DNA from: Anaeramoeba flamelloides
Taxonomy: Eukaryota > Metamonada > Anaeramoebidae
Assembly: GCA_027625915.1 (NCBI GenBank)
Contig: JANTQA010000063.1
Span: 5,165,501 to 5,229,500, forward strand
Direction of reading: 5' to 3'
Length of the DNA: 64,000 bases
Positions 11,540 through 23,430 of the stretch are shown one piece after another. Positions within the stretch are counted from its first letter, which is position 1, and each line of letters starts with the position of its first letter. Position numbers and translations under genes: made by a program. The notes beneath the pieces are model-generated. The model was not told the origin of the DNA. It saw nothing but the letters and a program-made list of their open reading frames with translations, and did not search any database.

Positions 11540-12050
11540 ATATAAAGAATTTTATTTTTTATACTTTTTAGCTTTTCCGTTTTTCCCTTTTTAAGTTGTT
11601 TGGGTTCCTCCTCTTTTTGTTTTTTTTTAGGTGCTTGGAGAGATAAAAGCAATAAAAAAAGCAATGTAAGAATTGGTGGACTTGATCATTACTAACCTAA
11701 CCAAACTTGTTAATGATCAGATCTAAAATGAATTGAGCTGGAATTATGAAGCCAACCAAAGTGAACCGAATTGGACTTTCCGTACAATCTGTCGAGTCGT
11801 TACCTGGACTGGGTTTTTGCTGTCGAGTCGGTATCTTGTACTGGGATTTTGCGAAAACGAGATTTGGGAAACTTGCCAAAAAAAAAAAAAAAAAAACCAA
11901 CTCAATTTTGTAAAACCAAATCTTATTCTTAATACCTTAGCACTTTATAGATTCAAACCATCTATAAAGTTCTAAAAAACTTAATAAAGTAACCTATTTC
12001 ATTTGATCTATCGTTGTTCAAATATTTAGATCTCTTTATTAAAACAAGAA
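11540..12050. repeat. Dispersed repeat family E, copy 1, with an A-tailed insert
   Basis: This aligns with about 43605-43970. Shared blocks include gaattggtggacttgat-attactaacctaaccaaact, gatcagatctaaaa, the hairpin cactttatagattnaa-ccatctataaagt, and gatttagatctctttattaaaaca. Copy 1 contains about 155 extra bp (about 11750-11905) that are richer in G+C, end in an 18-A tail and include two tandem ~31-bp units (11789-11819 and 11820-11851). Copy 2 lacks this piece. It resembles a small retroposed insert, though a target duplication is not clear (perhaps ccaac). Confidence 0.55.
11933..11972. repeat. Conserved hairpin in family E
   Basis: The stem actttatagat / atctataaagt is perfectly maintained in both family E copies (here and near 43861-43892) while the loop differs (tcaaacc against ttaaccc). 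That pattern suggests a structural or terminal-repeat role in the element. Confidence 0.4.
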
Positions 12051-12534
12051 ATTATCAAAAATATTGATCATTTTTTATGAGTATATCCTTCCTATGAAAA
12101 AGATAGATTAATATTTCATAACAAATTAAAAAAACAAAAATCTTAATGAATTAATTTCAAATCAATCAGTTTGAAACTATTTTCATTAATTAATAATCGT
12201 GAAATCTATGATTTTACGCTTAAATTTCTTTTTGGGAATTTAAGTAAAAGGGTATCCAGAGTGTAATTTACACTTCTTCAACAATAAAAAAAAAAAAAAA
12301 TATAAAGAATTTTGAGGAAAAATTTTTATTTATAAAGAATCTTTTTTGATTTTTATTTTTATTTTTTATTTTTGCTTTTCATTTAGATCTTTATAATTGA
12401 TTACAAATATAAATCACAAGTATTTAAAAGCTTTATATTTAAAACAACAATCAAGCTTGACTTGAGTTCAAAAAGAGATAAAAAAAAAAAAAAAAAAATA
12501 AAAAAAAAAATTTTAAAAAACCAATAAAAAATAA

Positions 12535-14231
12535 CTAATTTTCTCGTGGATAAAGTTCTTTTAATTGTACTAATTCGAAAACTAATTTTTTTAATTCCAA
12601 ATCATTATTTAATTGGAACATTTGGAATGAATTATTTTCATATTGGATTTTTAATGTAGATTTCAATGATGGGTGTTTAAAAAACTCAGTATGATAATTA
12701 ATTAATAATCTCGTCGAACCTGATTTTTTTAAAGTTAATATTGCCTTTTGATTTACAATTGTAATTTTGCCAATTTCAAAATTGTTTTGGTTAGTTATTA
12801 ATTTTATTTGAAATTCCTTTTGATAATTTTTTGTTAGTATTTCATTATCATCATTGGTGGTTTGTGTATTATTAGTATTAGTAATTGTTGTTGTTGTTGT
12901 ATTATTATTGATATTATTATTATCATTATCATTATTATTATCTGTATTTGTATTCCCGATTACATCCGTATTATCATTTGAATTTCTATTTCTATTTCTA
13001 ATTCTATCCCGGATTCTAGTTCGAATTCTATTTCTAGAAGCTTGATTTAAAACTTGAAATCTATTCATGATATTTAAAGTGGATTTTTTTTTTTGTATTT
13101 CTGAAATCGCTTGAACACATTTTTGAAAAAGAGCCTTTTGCTTTTTTTTTTTCACTTTAAAAAAGATTTTTTCGGTTTCGTATTTCAAAACTGTAATATC
13201 TTTATTTTTTTTTTGAAATTTAATCGACATTAATTCAGGCTTTTCAATAATTAAATCCGAGCGCCTTAATTTATTTCCTATGGAAACTACTAGTCTTTGA
13301 GAAAAATCAAAATAAAACCTCCCCTTGGACACTGCATCACCATTTTGGTCAAAATAAACTACTTTTATTTTTCGTACTTTTTTTTGTCGGATTTTTTTCA
13401 AAATCCAATTACTAGTATCCTGCAGAGAATTTTTAATTCTATTTTTAGTCTTTTTTAAATTGTTATTTTCGTTATTGTTTTCTCCATTGTTGCCGTTGCC
13501 ATTGCCATTGGTATTCTCGTTGTTACTATTATTGCCATATTTGCTATTATTCGTGTGATTATTATTATTACTATTATTATTATCATCGTCATAGCCATCA
13601 TAATTCTTGTTTTTAAATTTCTTTAACTGCTTAGAGTTCAATTGATTTGAATTGATACCCCTTCCCATTTCAGTTCTTATTAAATACTCGTTATTAAACA
13701 TTTTGATAATTTTTGATCTAAATTTTTTGATTTGATTAAATAAAAAATATCTTCTAATAATTTTATTTGTTGAAAACAAATATTCAACTTCTTTTGAATT
13801 GTCAATGATTTTACCAAGAGTTTTTATTGTAGTATGCACTTTGCCCTCAATTTGATCAATTTTCTTTATAATTATGGGTTTATTTTTTTTAATGCCAAAT
13901 AATAAAATTAAACACTTGGAATAATTTAATGAAATTAACCCCAAAGATAAATTACCATTTGATTGATTTATCCACTTCACTTTAAAGTTGTTATCATTTT
14001 CTGGTATTAATTGCCATTTTTTTTTATTTGTAAAATAACTTTCTATTTTATCATTATTTTTAAGAAATTCATTCTTTTCTAAGTAAATTAAATAATTTTT
14101 TGGATTATTATCATTATTTTTTTGTTTGTAATTTTTTAATAAATTTTTTAAATATTTTTTTTTTATTTTATTCTTGGTCAAATTATTATTATATTTATAA
14201 GAATAATAATCATCATCTTGGTCAACATTAC

Positions 14232-14264
<33 letters not shown>

Positions 14265-14943
14265 TACTACTACTACTACTACTACTACTGCCACTGCCAC
14301 TATTATTATCATTAAAAGTGGTATATCGGTTTAAATTGTCTTTCATTTTAAGAAAATTAATAATTTTAATACATTCCTCAGTTAAATTATTATCAAAAAA
14401 TTGCAAATAAATTATTTTTGAATTTTTTTGAATTTGATTTTTCTTTTTATTTTTGTTTTTTTTTTCAATACAAATAATTTTATTATTATCTGACAAAATA
14501 TTAATATTATGATCATTATATTTAAAAATTATTTTCTTGTTGTTATTTATGATTTTTAACAAAATCATTTTTTGAGGTTTCAGTATTAATTTAATTTTTT
14601 GAATAAATTGTTCATTCTTATTTACTAGATTTACATAATATTGAAAGCCAGGATTATATTTTGAAAAATTTTGAGAGAAGGTGAAATTTCTTAGTACGGA
14701 ATATTTATATAAGAAATAGGTTTTTGAACGAGGGTTTTGAAAGGAAATATAATAATTTTTTATAACATTATTATGCTTGTTAATAATTTGTATTTGTATA
14801 TATAAAGTGTTGATTGGAATTAAATTAATTTTGATTTCATTAAATGGATAAAAATTTGACGAATTGGCTATAGTATTATTGTTCAAAACTGCGCTATGCT
14901 TATATCTGTAGTTTGTGTTATTATTGATCTGGTGATGCCTTTT

Positions 14944-14987
<44 letters not shown>

Positions 14988-17026
14988 CAAAATCAGAATC
15001 AATTTCTGCAAGAAATTCCTTATTTTGAGCTGTATGCATACTATGAAATTTTTCTAATTCATTACTCTTCGTTGAATTGATATGCTTCAATTGAGAATGG
15101 TATTCGGCATTTTTATTTTTATTCTTTTTTTTTTCGTTGGGTATGATATCCTTGGAAATATTTTTTTTCTTCAGATTGATTAGCAATTCGTTTTCATATT
15201 TATAAAGAACCAGCCCATTTTTCGAGAGAACAATCAACCCGTTTTGATAAAGGTTTTTCCATTTATTATTTAAAAAGTTTATTTGGAAGGATTGTGAATA
15301 TTGGCCAAAGGGTCTAATTTTTTTATTAATAAGATGGAATTTTGGTAAATAGGGGCAATACTTTTTAAAAAAGTTGAGAAAGGAGCGTAAATGCTGCTGC
15401 TCAAAAAATTCAATGGTTAATTTGATGCCGTTTTTCAAATTGATTTGGATTTGTAACAAGTCTAAATTAATGAGATTTAATTTACTATTAATGACATTAA
15501 AATAATCCAAATTATACTGGAAGTCACCCTGATCATTAATTTTTTCGCCAGTTAAAAAGGTAATTTTGCTGTTTGTTAGCATTATCTGCGTGTTGTGGTT
15601 TTTAAATTGGCAAAATGTCGAAAAAAAGGGCAAGCAACTTGCCGCAATCGCTAAACTGCGGTTATGCACCGCCTTAAAGGTATCAGAAAAGGATTTTTGA
15701 TCAACAGAATTTTCAAATTGGAGGGTTAACGTCCCAAATCGGAAATTAATGTTAACCCACGGGAATCTAATGGCCAATTTCACCCTATTTTCGGGCAAAT
15801 ATTTTAAATCGATCGACTTCCCCTTGGGCAAAAGCAATTTTAAGGAATTTGGCTTGATTATTACAAATGATTTCAAGTATTTTTTTGTTTGGGATTTTAT
15901 GATCGATGCTTGATAAATATTTGACTCCTCAATGAAATTATTTAATATGCATTTTTTTTGAAATTTGAAATTTTTCAAAAATTCTTTCTTAATGCTCTGA
16001 TTACTAAATTCAATCAATACAAAATAATATTCGTCAATATAAAATCGACAAAATAATTTATTTTCTTGATTAAATTGGAGGCGCGAATAATTGGAATAGT
16101 ATCTTTGATAAAACAATTGGTTTTTATATTTAATGCAGAAATACTTTATATATAAATATATATTTGCTATGCCAATTAACTCTTCAAAAGAATTATAAAA
16201 ATTTATTTTATATTTTTTTATCAATTCGTTACTATTATTGCTGCCGTTGTTGTTTAAATTTTGATTTTTTTCGTCATTATTATTTGTTAAATTATTTGTT
16301 TTATTCAAATTATTTTCGATATTAATATCATTGTGATTTAGTTTTTCATTAGAATTTATTGTTTTATTTTTTGTTCTTGTTGCTTTCGTTATTATTCAAA
16401 TTACTTTCTTCAAAATTATTATTATTTTTTTTTTGATTTTTTTTTTTTTTCTTTTTTTTTTTTTGAGCAGTTTGTGGATCATTAAAATATTCAAATTTAG
16501 ATTGAAATTCATTTGTTAACCCATTTTTTGAATTTATTCCATTAAAATTAATTTTTGGTAAAAACAATGGTGAAAAAAATTCTATTTTTTTTTTTTTGAT
16601 ATCATTGCTGTTGTAGTTTGTGCTGCTTTTGTGTTTCGTGTTGCTGTTGTGATTTATATTATTAATGTTGATATTATGATTTTTATTTAAATATTCAGAT
16701 TGAAAATAAAAAAATAAATTAATTATCAAATCCTTTGTAATGGAATTTTTAACTTTTAATATAAATTTATTATTATTAACATACAATAAAAAATAATTTG
16801 TATAAAAGGGATGAATAAATATTTTTTGATTTTTTAAATAAAAGTTTTCAAATAAAATATTATTATTATTGGTGTTATTATTATCATTATAATTATTATG
16901 ATTGTTAATGTTGTTGCTGTTGTTGTTGGCGTTGTTGATGTTGCTGTTGCTGTTGCTGTTGCTGTTGATGTTGATGTTGTTGTCATTGTTGATGTTGTTG
17001 TTGATGTTGATGTTGATGTTGTTGGA

Positions 17027-17062
<36 letters not shown>

Positions 17063-17275
17063 TTTGTTTTTGTTTTTGTTGTTGATGTTTTTGTTTTTGT
17101 TGATGTTGATGATGATGTTGTTGTTGTTGATGTTGTTACTGTTGTTGTTTTTACTTTTGTTGTTGTTGTTGTTGTTGATGTTGTTAATGTTGCTGCCGCT
17201 GCTGTTGTTGTTGATGTTATTACTGTTGACGTTGTTACTTTTGTTGGTAGTGTTGTTGTTGTTATTGTTGTTGTT

Positions 17276-17350
<75 letters not shown>

Positions 17351-19908
17351 ATTTCTGTTGTTATTGTTACTGCTGTTGCTGTTGTTGTTGTTGTTGTTGT
17401 TTTTGTTATTGGTATTGTTATTATTACTATTATTACTACCATTATGGACATTAATATTACTTTTATTATTATTAATATTATTATCCTTTGTTATAAGGTT
17501 GCTGGATGAAGTTTCTTTTCTAAGAATCAGAATTTTTTCTTTTGTTAAAATAAAATTAATTTTTTGTGATTCAAATTTTTTTTTTTTAATATTTTTAATT
17601 AATTCAACATTAAAAATTAATTTTTCTTTATTTGTATATTTTTCAAATTTTTTTTGTAAACTCTTTAATAAATTTAAATGGTTTTTATTTAAATCCAAGT
17701 ATTTTAAAAAATCTAAATTTTCATACCAAAATTTGTATTCGAAGTGCTTTTGTATTAAAACGGGTTTACCATTTAATAAAAAAGTTGAAATAATAAAATT
17801 TTGATTGATTTCTTTCATAAAACTGTTGTTGTTGTTGCTGCTGCTGCTGCTATTGTTTTTGTGGTTGGGCTGTTGATTTTTTATTTTACTATTCAAATTA
17901 TCTCGCTTGATTTTTTTTCCCAGATTTTGATTATGTTTCTTGGTATTATTATTATTATTTAAAAAAAAATTTCGAGGGAAATGTTTTTGAATACCTATTA
18001 AACTATTATTTTGATAACTTTTTTTAAAATTCATTTCTAAATTTAGGAAATTTTGGTTTTGTATTAGATTGGGAATTGACTTTAGTAGTCCAATAATATT
18101 AATAAGAATTACTTTTTGAGATTTACTTTTACATTTGACGATAAGCTCCAGATTGTTTAAAGAATTAAAATGTGTAATCTTCATTTTAAATATTAATTCA
18201 TCTTCAAGGCATATTTGATTTAAAACATGACACTCATTCCAAAAATATTCATATACTTTCAGTTTTTTTTTGTCATTAATTTTAATCATTTTTTGATCTA
18301 ATGTTATTTCGCCATTCTGAAGAGTAAGATCTGTATTAATAACTAAAAATTGAATGTTATATAAATTTGAAGTTCGATTAAAATATTTTCTTAAAACTAT
18401 TGAATTGATTTCTGAATTTGTTCCTAAATAATTTCCTCTTATTTGTAAATCTTCTTCATTACTAATTTTTTTTAATGAATATTCTTGATACATTAAGAGA
18501 CATAATAATATTAATTCTTTTTCTAAACTATTTTTGCATCGAAAATAATATCTGATCCCTTCTTCTTCTTCTTCTTCTTCTTCTTCTTCTTCTGGTTGTT
18601 GTTGTTTTTCCTTTTCTTGTCCTTGTTCTTTATTATGCTTTGTTTCTTCTTTTTCAATTTCTATTTCTATATCTTTTTCAATTTCTTTTTCCTTTTCTTT
18701 TTCTTTTTCTTTTTCAATTTCTTTTTCCTTTTCTTTTTCCTTTTCTTTTTCAATTTCTTTTTCCTTTTCAATTTCAGTGCCAGTGTTCTTTTCTTTTTCT
18801 TTTTCTTTTTCAATTTCTTTTTCCTTTTCCTTTTCTTTTTTATTTCCAAATCCTTTTCCTAAACGATTTGCTTTTCTTTTCAGTGCCAGTGTTCTTTTCT
18901 TTTTTTTATTCTTTTGATTGTCTTGTTTAATTAAAATGAAATTATGGTTATCAGAAAGATCTTGAGTAAAGATCATAATACCGCCCTCCTTCCAAGACCC
19001 AGATACTATCAATTTCCCATTCGAAACAAGTAAAATAGTAAATCCGCCACTATTCAAATACAATTTTGCTGGAATCAATTTGACTTTGGAACCGTAATGG
19101 TTTATATTCGAGATTAATGAAAAATAAAAAGATGTTTTCCCAAGCGCATAAAGAATTTGAATTTTTTTAAAAAAAGGATTTTCCGCGAATTGAAATGCCT
19201 TTGTTTCCACATAATTTAATCGGGTGAGATCATCTAATAATACCCCAGACCCCATATCAATTTTTTGTGGTAATTTGAAATCAGCTTTTAGTTCGCAATA
19301 TTTTGGTAATTGGTGGCAATTTGTGTCACAATATTCCATATAATTCTTCATTAAGAAAAATAAATAATCTTTGGGTGATTTCATCCATTCAAAAGGATCG
19401 ATCACCAGATCTGTTTTGATAATTTCTTTTTTTAAAAAATAGTTTGTAAGGCTGTGAATTTTTTGAAAATCATTGCTGTCTCTGTAATTTCGGTTTGTTG
19501 CCAATTTTTTGTTTTAAAAAAAGAATTAAAAAGATTAAACAAAAAAATTTTTTTAAAATCTGTTCTGTTCTGTTGTGTTCTGTTCTGTTAAGGCCAATTT
19601 TAGGCAAACAGTAAAAAAAAAACAAACAACCAAACTTACAATTTTTCTTTCTCGATCGAATTTTCTTCAATTTTATCAATGACTTCAATACAATAATTTA
19701 ATAATTCTGGAAAGGTATTGTGTATTGTTAATTTTGATTTAAGAATAGACTCGATCCAAAGTGACACTTGAAATTTGGAGATACTTTGATCTTGAAATGC
19801 TATTTTTAAAAATATAAATTAAAAAAGGAAATAAGAAAAAGAAAAAGTAAAGAACAAAAAAGAAAGGTTTGATATAAAAAAAAACAAAATAAAATTACCA
19901 GATTTCAT
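12535..19908 (-). CDS. Giant multi-PH-like protein with poly-Asn and KEKE tracts
   Basis: I infer three exons: 19899-19908 (ATG AAA TCT G), 19640-19799, and 12535-19481. The introns are 19800-19898 and 19482-19639 (GTAAGT...ACAG) and the phases agree. With one base removed from the A6 run near 16367 the product is 2,371 aa; as given, the frame shifts there at AAA-AAA-TAA in low-complexity Asn/Lys sequence. The N-terminus (FQVSLWIESIL...) is helical and only weakly recalls a calponin-homology/Hook fold. The rest reads as roughly nine PH-like beta domains, recognisable from segments ending in an amphipathic helix (for example LQFENSVDQKSFSDTFKAV). KEKE, poly-N, poly-K and poly-S loops are inserted within and between them. 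I infer a membrane- or cytoskeleton-associated scaffold. Specific function and orthologue are unknown. The stop is TAG. Confidence 0.75.
16360..16375 (-). other. Single-base homopolymer shift in the PH-repeat gene
   Basis: Reading AAC AAA AAA TAA stops the upstream frame. Dropping one A gives ...NKNKNKTINSNEKLNHND..., which joins the two long frames without an intron. There is no usable GT-AG pair in the 55-bp gap. It may be an assembly error, a recent mutation, or +1 slippage at AAA-TAA. Confidence 0.65.
16862..17420 (-). repeat. Expanded AAC/AAT trinucleotide tract (poly-Asn coding)
   Basis: This is about 550 bp of nearly pure (AAC/AAT)n on the coding strand with scattered Ile, Ser and Lys codons, encoding a long Asn-rich linker of the PH-repeat protein. 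It keeps several frames open on both strands (poly-Thr, poly-Val, poly-Leu); these are by-products of the repeat, not genes. Confidence 0.85.
18570..18900 (-). repeat. GAAAAAGA-type purine tract encoding KEKE repeats
   Basis: The coding strand is a purine-rich imperfect repeat giving (KEKEKEIE)n, followed downstream by a short poly-Glu run. It sits in a loop between predicted beta strands of the first PH-like domain. The same repeat style occurs inside RFC3. Confidence 0.8.
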
Positions 19909-21057
19909 CAAGATTAAAAAAAATGATTTTTATTTTCTTTTGAAAGGGCTTTCAGTGAGACCCGAACACCTTTTGTTTGTATTTGGATCTTTCATATCCT
20001 ACAAGCTGTCGATATTTCAAGAATATTATTGACATTTGTATTCTAAATGGGGAAAAATTATTACAGCCTTTTCGTTTTGTTTTTGCAAATATAATCACAA
20101 ATTATAACCTCTATATTTATAACTAAATTTAAATAAGAAAAATAAGGATTATCAAGTTAGACTTTTTTCCCATTTATTGTTCAAATACTAGTAGTTATTT
20201 ATGAATTCTCTATACAATTTAGTAATCTACAGGGGCAAAAAAGTTATTTTTGTGAATATTTTTGGGCGAAGGGATTCATAACTTTTGTTTTAAATTTATT
20301 AACTTCACGACAAACAGAATACTAATTTTAACAAAGAGTAAAATTAGACTTTATAAACGAACTCCTTACTTAAGTACTTAGATTCTGGCTAAAATGGGGA
20401 AATTGTTGATAAAAACATTCTTGAAAGAGTTCCATAATCCCAGTTAAATTTACTCAATGAGAATTTCTTTTATCCAAACAAATGATAAATATTTCACAAT
20501 TCCAACAATTTTCGCAATTTTACCTTTTTTAATGATCCTACCAAAATTTGAGTGTTATATTTCATAATTTTCGTTTCAAATCTATAAACACAAATAATCT
20601 ACCTTAAGCTGCTTTAATTTATTTTTTATGATTGTTTTTACAAGTGTGTTATATTTTAATTTTTGAACTCGAACTTGAAAATCCCTTAAAGTCATTAGTT
20701 TGAAAAAATTAACATTCAAAGATCTTTATGAAATTTTTTTTTTATATTTTTTAGTAATTTTCAAAATTAATATTTTTTTGTGCCAATCCATATAATGAAA
20801 AAATTTTGGAGAAGGGATGGCAAATCATATAAGATCTTAAATTTCCTACTGAGTGGGAAAATAATCCTTAACAAGGGGTTTCACTTTAAAAAAAAATCAA
20901 TTTTATTCACAAAAAAAAAAAAAAAAAAAAAAACTTTTACAAGGAACATTCCCTGACTATGTTAAAATGGTAAATTGTAATCAAATTTAATCATTTATGT
21001 TGTATTTTTCACTATTTAATACAAATAGGAAATTTTGTACGATATTCTTTATTTTTT

Positions 21058-21600
21058 AAAGAAATCTCACTTTTAGTAATTACTGAGAGTTTATATCGAG
21101 TAAATAACTTTTGGAATTTAATCTTATATTCAAAATGCAAGAAAAATAAATCAAATAAAAAATCCTTAAAAAAAGGAAAAAAATAATCTTTTATTTTATT
21201 GTTAATGAATTTCTTAAATTTATCGAAATTTAAAGGATTATGTAATATTCTATTTCAAATATCAGAGTATTAAAAAGGGACTATTAGTATTAAAATCATT
21301 TATTTAGAAATATCCATTACTTTTTTTTAGTAGAATAATTTACATGAATTAATTTTATTTGTTTCAAAATTGTAATAATTTTGAGAAATAATAATAAATT
21401 CCAATGATTAATTGGAATGATTTACTTTTAATCTTTTGATTATTACAAACAAAATGAATTAATTAAGATTCAGTTATTAAATATCAATTGATGAAAAAAT
21501 AATCAAAATAAAAACCATTTATTTATATTTAATGTTAATTTTTTTAGTTTTAAAAAAAGTTGTTTGGTGGGATTTTTTATCTTAATTTTTTGGTACTTTT
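21058..21600. repeat. Dispersed repeat family H, copy 1
   Basis: This aligns in the same orientation with 33858-34390. Blocks include gaaatctcacttttagtaatt-ctgagagt, ggnattattagtattaaaatca, gaattaagatt and attaatcaaa-taaaaacc-tttattta. Both copies lie 0.5-1.2 kb upstream of minus-strand genes. No coding frame is evident. Confidence 0.6.
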
Positions 21601-21664
21601 TCTCAAATTTTTTTTTTAACAAAAATAAAAAATTATACAAAAAACCTGTTATTTTGAATAAATA

Positions 21665-21665
21665 T

Positions 21666-21716
<51 letters not shown>
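21665..21716. repeat. (TA)n microsatellite
   Basis: About 25 TA units in a row, in gene-free DNA. Confidence 0.9.
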
Positions 21717-21719
<3 letters not shown>

Positions 21720-22149
21720 GTTTTACATATTTATTGTATTTTTTTTTGAAATAAAGTAGATTTTTTATTATGTTTTATTTTATAACTTAATGGTATTATT
21801 GTTAATATATATTTGTGAGATTATTTAACAAACCAATAAGATCTCTTCATTCTTTCAAAGAAAATAATTTTTTTTAAAATAATTTAAAAAAATTTTAGAT
21901 TTTGAACTTTTTGAAATTTTACAAATGTATCAAATTTTTAAATGAGTAATTCAGTTCATAAATATCATTAAAAGTAATGTTGGTATTACAGACACCAAAT
22001 TATGAGTTTATTGTTAAATTTTAAGATCGAGTAAAATAATTTTCCAATTTGTTATTATATTAAATGGGTCATTTTTTTTTTTTTGGTGGCTATTAGTCAT
22101 TTAACTTTTCTTAAGGGTCTAGTAATTTACCGTGAATATATACCATACA

Positions 22150-22745
22150 TCAAGGGGTGACCTGATACCAAAAAGTGTATTCTGAAATACTCTTTCTTTT
22201 GGTTTACAAAATTCAAATAACAAAAAAAAAATTTCATTGGATATCTTTGACAAAATAATTCAACCAAGAAAAATAAGTTTAAAAAGAGTTCTTAATTTCA
22301 AAAAATACAAATTTAAAAAAAAAATTCATCTTTTCTCATTTTCTATTTTCAAATGGTTAAATTTTTTTAATTTGTAACAAATTACCTTCTTGAATTTCGC
22401 AATCAATTTCATTCGATTTAATCTGATTTGTGGTTATTTTGTAACTCTCTAAATTTGACCAAGTAAGGATTATGAAAATTCTTTCGATAAAAATAACTCA
22501 TTTGAAAAATAAAAAAAAAGAAATAAAAAATCAACAAGATCTCAAAAAGCGCCAGAGAGAGACATTTCAAAATTGACATAGTTGTTTTCAAAATTGTAAT
22601 TGAAAACCATTCTAATTGGAATTTGAGTGTCGCTCTTTGGCGCTTTTTTCTAGAAATTTCCTCATCTTTAGTTGTTGATTTTTGGAGATCGATCATACAT
22701 CATAGGTTGGTTAGTTTTATATCGTGTTATGTCCTCATAAAAATT
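22150..22745 (-). repeat. Dispersed repeat family B, copy 2
   Basis: This aligns with 3050-3680 and 53045-54125. The minus strand keeps the frame FEFCKPKERVFQNTLFG, parallel to NEFCQSKEEPFWNNLFG in the 53-kb copy. The element also contains an inverted pair (gcgccagagagagac / gtgtcgctctttggcgc). I read it as a decayed multicopy coding element of unknown type. Confidence 0.6.
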
Positions 22746-23109
22746 ACTAAAAAGTTTTCTTCCATTTTAGAAAAAAAAATTTCACGGTAATGACTCGACC
22801 TTTAAGTAATTTTTATTTTTGAAAATAAATAGAATTAATTTTAATTTTTTTTTTTTTTTTTTGGATAACGCATGTTCAAAAATTGATTTCTCAATATTTT
22901 AGGTTTTTTTACTAAATTTTTCATTTTTACAAAAACTATAAAATTTTTTGAATGTGTCACCAAAGGGAGAGATTTCTCATTAACAAACTTGATTTTTAAT
23001 AGCAAAAAATTCAATTTAATAATCAAATAAAAATTGATGGGGTTGAAATAGAAATTTAAAATATTGAAAATAATTTTCAGAAATCAAAAAACAAAATAAA
23101 CACAAAAAT

Positions 23110-23430
23110 TTTTATTTGTTTAAGGGACTAGTCTCAATTATATATTTTTTTGACCAATTTCTAAATAAGTTTTTATTATCTTGAAATAAGTTTAATATTG
23201 AAAATAAACAGGATTTTTCAAATAAAAGTCCTTGGTAAAAAATTTTCCCAATCTCTATTAAATTTAGGTCAAAAAATTGAATAGAGATTAGTCCTTTAAG
23301 GAAGTAAGTACATTTTACCATTTTGGAAAATTTTAATTGTGTGAACCTTACTGGAAAAATATTTTTTGAGTGCCACCGGATATTGAAACTTTGGAACCAA
23401 AACACCATCCACCACTCTATTTGTGAAAAG
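23110..23430. repeat. Dispersed repeat family G, copy 1
   Basis: It is the reverse complement of about 48800-49125. Both have a central imperfect palindrome (tctctattaaattta... / ...aatagagatta) and the motif gagtgccac / ...ggcactc. A shorter derivative with an internal deletion is at about 24462-24510. No coding role is seen. Confidence 0.55.

Larger units (their letters stand above)
7561..12534. other. Gene-free repeat region
   Basis: I find no supportable gene. The stretch holds a 95-bp inverted-repeat element (7896-7990), a family C copy (about 9090-9440), an (AT)n microsatellite (about 9495-9530), a short inverted family C piece (about 11225-11310), a family E copy (about 11540-12050) and long A/T homopolymers. 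Short open frames at 8248-8475 and 11482-11975 have low-complexity, non-protein-like translations. Confidence 0.6.

Noticed and set aside
16898-17804. Plus-strand poly-Leu / poly-Val proteins and a minus-strand poly-Thr protein
   Set aside because: They are alternative frames of the AAC/AAT repeat coding for poly-Asn in the PH-repeat gene.
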